Below are positions 44,801-51,190 of a stretch of DNA of 64,000 nucleotides, piece by piece. The stretch comes from Larimichthys crocea (Eukaryota; Chordata; Actinopteri; Sciaenidae): positions 16,308,126 to 16,372,125 of the forward strand of contig NC_040025.1 of the NCBI RefSeq assembly GCF_000972845.2, in the 5' to 3' direction. Position 1 is the stretch's first letter; each line of letters starts with the position of its first letter. Below the pieces are notes generated by a model, which ran no database searches, was not told the DNA's origin, and saw only the letters and a program-made list of their open reading frames with translations. The translations under genes and the position numbers were made by a program.

Positions 44801-47504
44801 GAATGTGGGCAGACTACAAGGCTTTGAGGTACGTCTCAGGAATTTAGACCATCCGTCACAGTCTTCAAAACATTTCTCATGCCAACTATTCAGTCCATGA
44901 AAACCACACCATAACCACTTCCCCTTTTTGTTGTGTTTATCTTCTGCTGTGGTACCAGGGGAAGATCACAGCCCAGGGCAAGCTGCTCCAGCAAGACACC
45001 TTCACTGTTACCGAACAGGACAGTAGCTTCCTGTCCCGGGCAAAGGAAAGACGGATCTTCCTGTTTGAGCAGCTGGTCATCTTCAGTGAGCCAATTGATA
45101 GGAAGAAAGGTTTCTCACTCCCGGGATACATCTTTAAGAACAGCATCAAGGTTGGTGTGAGCCTCAGTGAACTCAGATCAGCTACACATGATGTTTTAGC
45201 AAAATAAAATTTGAGAAAGTACGTTTTGGTCCCAGGTTATCAGTTACACAACAGATCCACACTAATTCTTGCCTAAATCAGCACACATTACATAATGCCA
45301 TGGCACTGAGGCTTGCATGTGTAAGTGAGATATTTAACAAGCAACTCAACAGGCCGGACTCCACATGCTAGTCAGATGTGATATGTTCCAGGTGAGCTGC
45401 CTGGGGGTGGAGCCCACTGTGGACGGCGATGATGGTCGACTTGTGCTGACATCACGCAACCCTGACGGGAGTGTGGTGCGTTTCCAGTTGCTGGCCTCCT
45501 CCCCTGAGATCTGCAGGGCCTGGGTCAATGATGTTGTTCAGATCTTGGAATCCCAGCGTAACTTCCTCAATGGTAAGTCCCAGCTGAACTCTAAAGATGA
45601 CGCCACATTTCCCTGGATCCATAAATCTTGTTTCAGCTTGACATATTTTTCATTTATTGACTCTGTTTGGAGTGCAGATGCATTGTAAGCAGTTGAGGAA
45701 AGTGCTGAATCCACATGATGTAATGCTTTGTAGAACATTCAGTATCAGATGTAAAGCATTATAAGATCTATCTCTGTATCTCTGTGTCTTTCAGCCTTAC
45801 AGTCACCTATTGAGTACCAGCGGCGAGAGAGCAAGTCTAATAGCCTGGGCCGCAGCATGAGGCCCCCTCTGTCTGCTGCCAGCGCTCTTCGGCCCCACTC
45901 TTCTGCCTCTATAGACCGTCATAAGCTGCCCTCCCTTCACTCTCACAACACCTCCCTGCCCACACTCTACCTACCCAGCCAAGGCCAGGGCCAAGGACCC
46001 AGCGAGACATACTCACTGCGGGACGTAGGTTTTCTTTAGCTGTCTCTTTCTCCGCCCCACATTCAGTGACTGTGACCTGCAGTAACTGCCCACTCAAACA
46101 CAGTATTTCTATTCATGAAACACCCAGGACACTGCCAGACCTGCTTATCCTTTAAGCTTTTTTGGCTGCCTGACTGGACTGTCTGCACTGATGGAATAAT
46201 AAAAACAACAAAAGTATTGTGTGCATGAGCTACAGTGTCAGTGAGTGACCTACCTGTTGTTTGCTTCTGCAGCCCACTGTGGTCCAGCCATGTCCTGCTG
46301 ACTCCCACACTGTTTCTCCATCACATGTCCAACTGGGCTTCACTGATCAGCCAAACTGTCAAGCTGTGTCAAATGGGCTGTACACAGCCACCACACAAAG
46401 TGCACAGGTAGTGTATATGCATGCATTTAGAGACAAAGCTGTCTATGCTGGGGCCTCTGAGTTACATTTAACATTATTTTGCACGTAGATGAACACTGTG
46501 CTTCAGGGTTGTCTAGCAGTTATTATTCAACACCAATATTGGAAAAATTAATGACAAAAAACAAGCCGCAGCAAGCTCAACACTGGGGAAATAATGGGCC
46601 ATTGTACAACGTCTAATAATAATCCCAATGTGCTCATTAATGTTAATTAAAAGATGAAAGACTTTAGTAAATTGTAATCATTTATTTTTGAGTCACATGC
46701 AGTGAAGGGATTTGTTGAGTCATAAGAAGAGTTATTTCTCCCCCTAATGGATGAAAAGGGAATCAATAAAAAACAGGATATTTCTGAAGGAAACGGGTTA
46801 CAATTATAGCACCACTTGTTTCACTTAGCTGAAAACAAAGAAGGGAAATTCCACAAACATTTGCACAAAAAATTACATTTTCCAAAATTTCAGGCTTGTC
46901 TGTCTTTACTTTGAAGTTTTATCCATCTGGTCAGTGAACAATAAGAGCATCCTGTTGTTGGGCTTTAGATTACCATTAGCAAGTCTCCCCCTGTCATCAG
47001 TGGGCTGTTGTCCTCAGCATGTATACAGGCGAACAGTTGTTGTTCTCCACCCCTCTCTCTGTTTACTCAGACTGGATAGGCTTGGTACAAAGCAAACAGG
47101 AATCAGGCTGAGCCGGACGAGGAAATCAGAGAGAGATGCCTATCAAAGGCAGATAATTGTTTCCCACACTTATGCTGAGGCAAACGGACTGAACTTTGAC
47201 CAATGAATTTTTAGATTGAGGCTGCAAATGAAAAAAGTCCTAATATTCCCTTCAGTGTTTGGCAATATATTTCACTACTGTTTTATCAGTCCACAACTGA
47301 CATATTATTATTAGATATGTTAGTGCAGTACACTGAAGTATTTCATAGCTGTGTGGTGAATGTTCCCTCTCTACCCAGCAGAGAGCAGGAGAGGGCTGCC
47401 GAAGGGGTCATGCTACTGATGCTGGGATCCAGGCTCCATTGTCGGGCCCCTCAGCCGGACGACGCCCCAGCAACCTGGCTCAGCTAGCAGAGGATGACCT
47501 ATGA
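7501..47504 (+). CDS. arhgef25: arhgef25 (GEFT/p63RhoGEF), Rho guanine nucleotide exchange factor; whole gene from distal ATG to stop
   Basis: This is a Dbl-family exchange factor. The family loads GTP on RhoA and is switched on by Galpha-q binding to the PH domain and the helix after it. Coding exons seen: 7501-7593, 8710-8842 (distal start) or 18570-18675 (proximal start), then 35154-35461, 35933-36043, 39660-39799, 40962-41028, 41401-41504, 41715-41784, 43361-43450, 44016-44108, 44595-44645, 44751-44828, 44959-45150, 45392-45572, 45795-46024, 46273-46407 and 47379-47504. Every junction has GT/AG and compatible phase, giving 693 aa (proximal) or 733 aa (distal). In the 693-aa form the DH domain spans about 218-405 and the PH domain about 412-525. 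The Gq-contact helix continues into [16 protein letters not shown]. Peptides such as [20 protein letters not shown] and [10 protein letters not shown] match human ARHGEF25 as I remember it. Trio and Kalirin are the nearest alternatives, but the N-termini and the DDL C-terminus point to arhgef25. The teleost a/b paralog is not determined. Confidence 0.95.
7594..8709 (+). other. Intron between the distal arhgef25 exons
   Basis: The intron runs between the donor at 7594 and the acceptor ending at 8709. It contains a GA-rich tract near 7808-7834 and a short CA/TA run near 8040-8055. I see no additional coding exon or RNA gene. Confidence 0.6.
8710..8842 (+). CDS. arhgef25: arhgef25 distal second coding exon, acidic linker (44 codons plus 1 nt)
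   Basis: The frame set by exon 7501-7593 (phase 0) reads [20 protein letters not shown], then [20 protein letters not shown] and RERT. It ends ACA G|GTAAGA in phase 1, which matches the shared exon at 35154 and makes the junction residue Asp. The acceptor is tgtgtag|CTC. A nearby tctcag|ATG acceptor would put the shared exon out of frame, so I rejected it. The acidic Ser/Glu-rich character resembles the equivalent part of the human long isoform. The exon is inferred from frame logic and composition, not from strong sequence conservation. Confidence 0.6.
10440..10615 (-). mobile_element. tRNA-like SINE-type repeat remnant
   Basis: The plus strand reads GAGTCTTTATTGATAGAAAC, then AGCTGAAGAGTGACAGG, and ends in CACTCTACTAAGTGAGCTA. 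This is the tail-to-head order of a common fish repeat with a tRNA-like end. The tRNA-like part is too degraded to be a gene. Confidence 0.55.
12855..13195 (+). mobile_element. Percomorph interspersed repeat remnant
   Basis: It contains GCTGCTAAGAGCTCCACTAT, GTCTGCTGTTTGGAGCTGAG, CAGGTAGTGCAGCTTCCTGC and GGTGGTGATTCTCATCACTA in the order of a dispersed percomorph repeat. The open frames on both strands here belong to the repeat and are not genes. Confidence 0.65.
15081..15113. repeat. (TG)n microsatellite
   Basis: An uninterrupted TG run in the arhgef25 distal intron. Others of this kind are at 14111-14130, 17487-17508 (CA), 31851-31883 and 56023-56047. Confidence 0.9.
18053..18103. repeat. 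(CT)n microsatellite upstream of the proximal arhgef25 exon
   Basis: About 25 uninterrupted CT units. Pure purine-pyrimidine mirror tracts of this kind can adopt triplex structure and are often found near promoters. Confidence 0.9.
18053..18569 (+). promoter_or_regulatory. arhgef25: Proximal arhgef25 promoter/5' UTR region with CT and GA tracts and upstream ORFs
   Basis: A pure CT run (18053-18103) lies about 470 bp upstream of the proximal ATG, and GA-rich runs follow at about 18474-18512. There is no convincing TATA box. Three upstream ATGs matter. One at 18346 gives a 4-codon uORF. One at 18541 gives a 10-codon uORF whose TGA overlaps the main ATG. One at 18556 opens a 25-codon frame overlapping the main ORF. 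The exact transcription start is unknown. Confidence 0.4.
18541..18573 (+). promoter_or_regulatory. Upstream ORF ending on the arhgef25 start codon (ATGA overlap)
   Basis: ATG at 18541 has G at -3 and C at +4. It opens a ten-codon frame, [10 protein letters not shown], ending in TGA at 18571-18573. The main ATG is 18570-18572, so stop and start overlap as ATGA. This geometry is seen directly in the sequence. Any effect on translation of the proximal isoform is inference. Confidence 0.5.
18570..18675 (+). CDS. arhgef25: arhgef25 proximal first coding exon, cysteine-rich membrane-anchor N-terminus
   Basis: The exon encodes [20 protein letters not shown] then [15 protein letters not shown], ending AGAG|GTCAGT in phase 1. 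It matches the human short-form N-terminus MRGGHKGG...[13 protein letters not shown] as I remember it. Cysteines 14, 16, 27, 29 and 30 include the KCGCC cluster. In human p63RhoGEF these cysteines are reported to be palmitoylated and to hold the protein at the plasma membrane. The H-rich run HHHHRHH is an addition relative to the human protein. The main ATG has A at -3. Confidence 0.93.
22486..22557. repeat. (CA)n microsatellite, about 36 units
   Basis: A long uninterrupted CA run in the large arhgef25 intron, likely length-polymorphic. Confidence 0.95.
23280..23600 (+). mobile_element. Percomorph interspersed repeat remnant ('atgtccatcacaatttcc' family)
   Basis: AAAATGTCCATCACAATTTC followed by GATCAACAGTCTAAAACTGA matches the order of a dispersed percomorph repeat. 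A second, differently degraded copy is at about 43455-43700. Confidence 0.6.
27156..27268. repeat. Inverted repeat, 24-nt arms with 65-nt spacer
   Basis: The left arm, AGATGATCATAGTGATGATC plus AACA (27156-27179), is the reverse complement of the right arm at 27245-27268 with one mismatch. The outer flanks are TG-rich on the left and CA-rich on the right, so the symmetry continues outward imperfectly. Confidence 0.8.
27773..27815. repeat. Perfect 19-bp inverted repeat with 5-nt loop
   Basis: TTAATTTATTTGGACAGAT (27773-27791), loop GTTCT, then the exact reverse complement (27797-27815). It would form a strong hairpin in DNA or RNA. It lies just upstream of a retroelement-like tail. Confidence 0.85.
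27840..27930 (+). mobile_element. GATGAAGGC...AAA(A)CATTG repeat tail
   Basis: TTGATGAAGGCCTCAAGCTA then AAACATTGGGTC and a later AATAAAACAGGAGAACACC resemble the 3' tail of a common fish retroelement-derived repeat. A short related piece occurs near 17066-17110 (GATGAAGGC...AAAACGTTGTTGG). Confidence 0.45.
35154..35461 (+). CDS. arhgef25: arhgef25 first shared exon, Ser/Pro-rich linker with a basic LKKWL motif
   Basis: The acceptor is cactctag|AC and the donor AACAG|GTGAGA. The 308 nt complete the split codon and end in phase 0 (residues 36-138 of the 693-aa form). It begins [14 protein letters not shown], matching human [14 protein letters not shown]. It then runs through a Ser/Pro stretch to [17 protein letters not shown] and a basic VRKLEGK. 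The latter resembles the Trio and Kalirin linker before their second DH domain (LKKWLTSPVRRLS) more than human ARHGEF25 (LRRWLDHSK). Confidence 0.92.
35462..35932 (+). other. arhgef25 intron with a TG run at the 3' splice site
   Basis: This is a 471-nt intron. A TG repeat (35905-35927) takes the place of the usual polypyrimidine tract, so the acceptor reads (TG)n-ttccag. Nothing else is evident. Confidence 0.7.
35905..35927. repeat. (TG)n run at an arhgef25 3' splice site
   Basis: The run ends 5 nt before the acceptor at 35933. Confidence 0.9.
35933..36043 (+). CDS. arhgef25: arhgef25 exon, 37 codons, symmetric phase 0-0
   Basis: It reads [18 protein letters not shown] then [19 protein letters not shown], with acceptor tgttccag|GAG and donor CCCAG|GTACAT. 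Both boundaries are phase 0, so skipping would keep the frame and shorten the linker before the DH domain. No domain is recognised. Its inclusion rests on clean splice sites and frame continuity. Confidence 0.8.
36044..39659 (+). other. arhgef25 intron, 3.6 kb
   Basis: It contains a CA run (36461-36478), AT-rich unique sequence and, at its 3' end, a TCTG tetranucleotide run (about 39614-39658) that leads straight into the acceptor. No coding exon was seen. Confidence 0.65.
39614..39658. repeat. (TCTG)n tetranucleotide run forming an acceptor tract
   Basis: Imperfect TCTG units lead directly into the tctgtcag acceptor of the exon at 39660. Confidence 0.85.
39660..39799 (+). CDS. arhgef25: arhgef25 exon leading into the DH domain
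   Basis: It reads [19 protein letters not shown] then [20 protein letters not shown] and KSALEKSM. The last codon is split as AT|GTATGT and completed by G at 40962. [14 protein letters not shown] aligns with human KKALERSMYVLSEL. The acceptor tctgtcag sits inside a TCTG microsatellite. An in-frame alternative acceptor, acccag|TCC, would remove the first eight codons. Confidence 0.85.
39800..40961 (+). other. arhgef25 intron, 1.2 kb, AT-rich
   Basis: This is an AT-rich intron. A weak match near 40675-40720 (CTGATGAAGACTG...) resembles the GATGAAGGC-type repeat tail seen elsewhere in the window. No exon was seen. Confidence 0.6.
40962..41028 (+). CDS. arhgef25: arhgef25 exon, start of DH domain (conserved region 1)
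   Basis: It encodes [18 protein letters not shown] then LIVE. The ELxETExxYVxDL signature is the first conserved helix of Dbl-homology domains; its Glu contacts switch I of the GTPase in the family. The acceptor is tttacag|G and the donor GGAG|GTAAAC. The exon ends in phase 0. Confidence 0.95.
41029..41400 (+). other. arhgef25 intron, 372 nt
   Basis: A short intron inside the DH domain, with acceptor ttccttgcag. Nothing else is evident. Confidence 0.8.
41401..41504 (+). CDS. arhgef25: arhgef25 DH-domain exon
   Basis: It encodes [20 protein letters not shown] then [14 protein letters not shown] plus two bases of the next Asp codon. The acceptor is ccttgcag|GG and the donor [24 protein letters not shown] is shared almost exactly with Trio and Kalirin. 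Confidence 0.95.
41715..41784 (+). CDS. arhgef25: arhgef25 DH-domain exon
   Basis: It completes Asp and encodes [20 protein letters not shown] then IKH. The acceptor is ctctctgcag|CT and the donor [18 protein letters not shown] matches human ARHGEF25 rather than Trio/Kalirin (which have SLFVKH-type sequences), supporting the gene assignment. Confidence 0.95.
41785..43360 (+). other. arhgef25 intron, 1.6 kb, with long CA repeat close to the donor
   Basis: A CA/CG-interrupted dinucleotide run (41817-41898) begins 33 nt after the exon end. A second CA run lies near 42092-42114. The rest is unique sequence with no exon seen. Confidence 0.7.
41817..41898. repeat. (CA)n microsatellite just downstream of an exon donor
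   Basis: About 80 nt of CA with a few CG interruptions, starting 33 nt after the exon that ends at 41784. Confidence 0.95.
43361..43450 (+). CDS. arhgef25: arhgef25 DH-domain exon
   Basis: Thirty codons, [20 protein letters not shown] then [10 protein letters not shown], both boundaries in phase 0. The acceptor is ataatgcag and the donor TTGAG|GTGAGT. The [19 protein letters not shown] block is diagnostic of the Trio/Kalirin/ARHGEF25 subfamily. Confidence 0.96.
43451..44015 (+). other. arhgef25 intron, 565 nt, containing a repeat remnant
   Basis: About 43455-43700 resembles a common percomorph interspersed repeat (see the separate entry). No exon was seen. Confidence 0.7.
43455..43700 (+). 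mobile_element. Percomorph interspersed repeat remnant within an arhgef25 intron
   Basis: CAGAAAATGGCAAAACATGC, TTTGTCTGATCAACAAAACC, CAGCAAATTCTCACTCATGA and CCAGCAAATGTTTGGAATTT appear in the order of the same family as 23280-23600. It sits between two DH-domain exons. Confidence 0.65.
44016..44108 (+). CDS. arhgef25: arhgef25 DH-domain exon (conserved region 3)
   Basis: Thirty-one codons, [20 protein letters not shown] then [11 protein letters not shown]. The [16 protein letters not shown] helix is the most conserved part of DH domains and forms much of the Rho-binding surface. The acceptor is cgctgtcag and the donor CAAG|GTGAAA. Confidence 0.97.
44109..44594 (+). other. arhgef25 intron, 486 nt
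   Basis: It contains TA and CA runs near 44155-44180 and 44250-44271. No exon was seen. Confidence 0.75.
44595..44645 (+). CDS. arhgef25: arhgef25 DH-domain microexon (17 codons)
   Basis: It encodes [17 protein letters not shown], aligned with human DFLKYYNRAGMDTADLE. The acceptor is tgaccag. The donor is GGAG|GTTGGT, weaker than the others in this gene. Confidence 0.93.
44751..44828 (+). CDS. arhgef25: arhgef25 exon, end of DH domain and DH-PH linker
   Basis: Twenty-six codons, [20 protein letters not shown] then RLQGFE, with acceptor ctaaacag and donor [25 protein letters not shown] matches human ARHGEF25; Kalirin has [11 protein letters not shown]. Confidence 0.96.
44959..45150 (+). CDS. 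arhgef25: arhgef25 PH-domain exon, N-terminal half
   Basis: Sixty-four codons, beginning [20 protein letters not shown], through [14 protein letters not shown] [17 protein letters not shown] and ending [10 protein letters not shown]. These are the beta strands of the PH domain, which in this subfamily holds the DH domain in check until Galpha-q binds. The donor is CAAG|GTTGGT. Confidence 0.95.
45392..45572 (+). CDS. arhgef25: arhgef25 PH-domain exon, C-terminal half and Gq-contact helix
   Basis: It begins [20 protein letters not shown] and ends [18 protein letters not shown]. The final helix, continued in the next exon, matches the human segment reported to dock on the effector groove of Galpha-q; the conserved F528 and L529 lie here. 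The acceptor is atgttccag and the donor AATG|GTAAGT, phase 1. Confidence 0.95.
45795..46024 (+). CDS. arhgef25: arhgef25 exon, Gq-contact tail and Ser/Pro-rich C-terminal region
   Basis: It starts [20 protein letters not shown], nearly identical to human, then becomes Ser/Pro/His-rich with [18 protein letters not shown]. The donor GGAC|GTAGGT at 46025 is the one that keeps phase 0 with the next exon. A second GT at 46029 would not. Confidence 0.9.
46273..46407 (+). CDS. arhgef25: arhgef25 C-terminal tail exon (45 codons)
   Basis: It encodes [20 protein letters not shown] and on to [11 protein letters not shown], with acceptor gcttctgcag|CCC and donor ACAG|GTAGTG, symmetric phase 0. No domain is recognised and I recall no close human counterpart. 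It is supported by an open frame with no stop, good splice sites and fit between its neighbours. Confidence 0.75.
46408..47378 (+). other. Last arhgef25 intron, 971 nt
   Basis: Mostly unique, AT-rich sequence. No exon was seen. It ends in tandem acceptors cccag|cag|. Confidence 0.7.
47379..47504 (+). CDS. arhgef25: arhgef25 last coding exon and stop
   Basis: It encodes [33 protein letters not shown] and AQLAEDDL, then TGA. The end resembles human ARLAKLDEDEL. The acceptor is a CAGCAG tandem, so the first Gln may be absent in some transcripts (start 47382). Confidence 0.9.
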   Translation, partial: QRAGEGCRRGHATDAGIQAPLSGPSAGRRPSNLAQLAEDDL

Positions 47505-49390
47505 ACTCTGATACTATATGTCTCCTGAGTCAGGAGGACAGCAGCTAACGCCACAGCTGTGGAGACAAGAAGACTTGTCTACTGTCTGTTTATGCCAAGT
47601 TGGACCGTTACCTGGTTGATTTTTCTGGAGGATAATGAATGAACCCGAAGGAACATATGAAGGAATTATGGGCTGCAACTATAAAAATGACTTTGCTCCT
47701 GTTTTTAGGGAGCCATTCAATGGAAGGTGACTAGCTTAGGCCACCGTGAGTGTACATGAACAGCTCCAGTTACTGGATGTTACTGGGCTCAGAGGGAAAA
47801 CACTCATTTAACACTCAGTGTCAAGGCAATTTCTGCTTTTTACCTTTTTGAGAGTTTGTATACTATACTCCTCTCTCTGTCAAAGGACAAGGTAAATTTG
47901 TCTAATGAAGAAATATCCATTCCTAATTGGGGCAGTCACTGGAGTTGATTGTGTGCGTGTATGTACCTTTGTGCAACAATGTGTGTGCATGTGAGTGTGC
48001 AAGGAGTGGCAGTGGCTCCTCTTGTACTCTCTGGTAATTCTGATGCCCAATTGTGAAGACAAGAACAGCTACATTAATACATTTAGTCATTTCCCTGCTG
48101 ACAACTGAGTTTGCTGTTTATGTCAATAAGAATGGGAAAAAAACAGAACACTTGATGTGAACATGCCACAAAGACTTAACACACTCGGATTTCAACTGAA
48201 AGTGAAGAACTTTCTTTCTTGCCACAGTGTTGAGAGCTCCTGTGTGCTCTCTTATTCTGTTTGACTGGCCCTCGTTTGATCTGGACAAAAAAGGCATGAT
48301 GGAGCCCCCTGGAGGTCTTCTGTGGGTATGACGTCACTTCAGAATACATTTTACTCTTTGGGCAACTCCAGAGGAGTTGCTAGATATGGTAGGTGCATTC
48401 AAAGGGACTGCTGTGCTGACCCAAAGTGTTGCATGCAACATCTCCTTGGTGACTGACCGTCACAGTGCTACTTTACACAGATCTTTCTACCCAGGTCAAA
48501 GTGGCGTGCTTGTGGTTCAGGGGACATGAGTCCTTTAAAGTGCATTGGTTTAAACTAATATAAATTGTTTTATTAGTCCACTGTTGTCATGTCAAGGCTG
48601 TGCACCATTTCTATAATCTCTGTTAGCTTTTGCCCTCATGGACTAAATACTGTACAGTGCATACCATAAAGGCAATCATAAATTTCGACTTGTAAAATGA
48701 AGAATGACCCAGGTATGCTGATAAATGTCACTGTTCCGGTTGATTTAAATGAAAGTTAGTATTTTGCTGGATGAAAAGTGATGTTGATGAATCTGCATGC
48801 CCCCTCTTTCTCAGACAACAGTGCCAAAAACAGCAGCTGACCACTAAAATACTACTATAGTTCAGTTTGCCACTACGCTTACTAAATAAGAAATCTTTGT
48901 TATTACAGATCTAGATTATAACACCTAAGTGACAAAAGCAGAAGACTAGATGAAGGGGCTATCCTGTCAATATCAAATCAGTTCTTCTTTGTGGCCAGTA
49001 GAGGTCCCCACAAGGCTTTCACTTACAGTTAAGTTTGATCATACCGCAACAAAGATCAATAGGTCTCAAATTTCAGTGCTCAAAATGAAACAAAAGCTGC
49101 TCAATAGTCTACCCCACCCTAAACAATAATAAATGACACAAGGTAAACTGAGGAGAGGTGAGACATTAGGAAAGTGAGTGGAGCCATCTCACAGAATTCA
49201 TCTGCAGTTAATGTGAACTGTCGTGTTTTCATGGGAATTACTGATCAGGCAGTTTTGCATCAAAACAAATACAACGACAGAGAACCAAAAGCAAGGACAT
49301 GAAACCAACAGAGAGGGTTGATTAATGCCATGTTTGACTGAGAAGAAACTGTTGTATCATATCAAATAAAAGTGTCTTTTTGAAACTGAG
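47505..49390 (+). other. arhgef25: arhgef25 3' untranslated region
   Basis: Non-coding sequence from the stop to just past AATAAA at 49365. The length, about 1.9 kb, assumes that signal is the one used. No repeat of note and no long frame is present. Confidence 0.65.
49365..49370 (+). terminator. arhgef25: Polyadenylation signal AATAAA for arhgef25
   Basis: AATAAA is followed within 40 nt by a GT-rich stretch (tgcagtgtttgtgtttctct), the usual downstream element. It is the clearest plus-strand signal after the stop codon. Confidence 0.6.
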
Positions 49391-49860
49391 TGCAGTGTTT
49401 GTGTTTCTCTATATAATCTCTCTTGATTGGTTTGATTAGAAGAACTCTTTCAGTGTGTACAGATGCTTAAATATCCTGTTGAAGTTTATATATTGTAACC
49501 ACTTGTGATGATTAATATTGGCATATATATACATTCTTACAGTTGCTTATTCTATTAAGTCAACCGATGCAACCGGTGCAACTAAAGTATTATTTTATTA
49601 TGGACCTGGAGGTCCTCAGACTCACTTTTGGGATTCCCCCCGATAAAGACAAAGGCAAAGCATTTTACTTGCTTCGACATCCCCCTTGAAGAAAGTTCAA
49701 ACAGGATTAAAAACAAAGAGAAGAAACCCCTGGATGAGCAGACATCTGGTTGGCTGGCCTCTGAATAAAGCCCCATTCTGGGCAGTAAAGCATTGCCGAT
49801 CGTAACACGGCTGTGATATATGAAGGCTGTGGACAGAGGGGGGGAAAGGGGTATTAACTT

Positions 49861-50061
49861 TCACAAGGGTGCAAAATCAAAGGGAGTTCCTGTCACCACT
49901 GAGGGGGTCTCAACAACAGGGGTCCCATTCACAGGGAATTCCTCTCCAGTGCCCTCTGTTGCATCTGTTGACTCAATCTTCTCCATTGAGAGAAAGAAAA
50001 CACTCATTAAAAGCCACATGACTGTGAACTTGATTGCAGCAGGCGAGACAAACAGCCCCAT
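49861..50061 (-). CDS. Hypothetical small ORF, 66 aa, with hydrophobic N-terminal segment
   Basis: I do not recognise this protein. It starts MGLFVSPAAIKFTVMWLLMS, continues VFFLSMEKIES, and has a Thr/Val/Pro-rich, acidic tail ending GTPFDFAPL. The hydrophobic stretch (about residues 8-25) could be a signal peptide or a membrane segment. A minus-strand AATAAA (49594-49599) lies 262 nt downstream of the stop. An in-frame stop sits just upstream of the ATG and no acceptor is obvious, so it would be a single-exon frame. The opposite strand is also open over the same interval, so a chance ORF, or part of the sp5l 3' transcript, is quite possible. Confidence 0.2.
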   Translation of the reverse strand: MGLFVSPAAIKFTVMWLLMSVFFLSMEKIESTDATEGTGEEFPVNGTPVVETPSVVTGTPFDFAPL

Positions 50062-50381
50062 CAATAGATTGAGTATTTACTTTGAGGTGTGAAAATCTTT
50101 GAACAGCCCACCATGTTAGGTCTTCTTTAGGAGCTTCTTCCTTCACACCAGCAGCACAATGAGCAGCATTTGTATTCTGAATGCAATCGAATTATCATTT
50201 AAATAAAGTGTTAGATCTTTAGGAGCTCCGGGGCATCTGAAATTCACACATTTATTGAATGAGCTAAGAAGTTTAAAACCATTGAGCCTCACTGTCATAA
50301 ATATTTACTTCACAATCAGCCGTCAAGATGTAGGAAAATAACATTATTAGAAACAGTGAAATTGTTTAAGCAAGGACAATG

Positions 50382-50387
50382 TTTATT
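50382..50387 (-). terminator. sp5l: Candidate polyadenylation signal for sp5l (AATAAA on minus strand)
   Basis: TTTATT on the plus strand reads AATAAA on the minus strand, about 800 nt after the sp5l stop. Equivalent signals also occur at 50698-50703, 50877-50882 and 50251-50256, so which one is used cannot be told from sequence. Confidence 0.3.
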
Positions 50388-51190
50388 AAAATTTACATGC
50401 GGCCATAACCACAATAAAATTGTTCATGATATTTATACATAATTTACAAAGAACTTAAAAATTTTATATGTTTGTTAGTCTGGAGCAATGGTGCTTCACA
50501 CTGCTGCCTAAGAGCAGACGAGATAAATCTGTAGATCAAAGACTCACATTTCAAAAAAAGATCCCTACCTTGAAGCAGACAAATTAGGATATGTTTAGGA
50601 ATAAAAATCTAATTATCAACAGCAGCATAAGCATTTTCTCATTTTGAACCTGTTTGCGAGAGCAGAAATGATCATTTTAGCTGTACGAAGGCATACATTT
50701 ATTTTGAACATGATAATATGGACAACATATTAAAGGAAACCTTGTGGAAATTTCGCTCATGTATGCTACGTCCTTCACATGAATAAAATATTTACAAAAT
50801 GAACTCTGAAAAAAAAATTAGATTTTTACATCAGCTGAAATTTGTACAAATCTTAATTTTTTTCAAAGAAATTAGTTTTATTTACGGTGAAGTCTGTTTA
50901 TGTGGCAACTTGAAAAGGACACTGAATTCAGGACAATTCTCACAATATCGCTGAAAAAAGCTTCAAGTATTCTTTAAAAGTGCCTTTCCCCAAACAGCAC
51001 AGATGACTTTGATTAAAAATGGTCTCTAAATATATTTTTACTACTTTAAGACAAAAGTAGGGCTTTGACAATGGAAGATCTTCAGGGAGCTTGATGCTTA
51101 CCCTCTATAGTGCAAACCTATGGCAGTAAGTGTAAGTCACACAGTCTGTTCATTGATTGATTATTATTTTTGAATGATGGACCACAGAGA

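Larger units (their letters stand above)
49391..51190. other. Interval between the convergent genes arhgef25 and sp5l
   Basis: It contains the 3' UTR of sp5l on its right side (extent unknown), several minus-strand AATAAA signals, and a minus-strand small ORF at 49861-50061. The rest is AT-rich with nothing recognisable. Confidence 0.6.

Noticed and set aside
49820..50092. 90-aa plus-strand frame opposite the minus-strand small ORF
   Set aside because: No start context, domain or poly(A) logic. The minus-strand frame has more protein-like features, and both could be chance.
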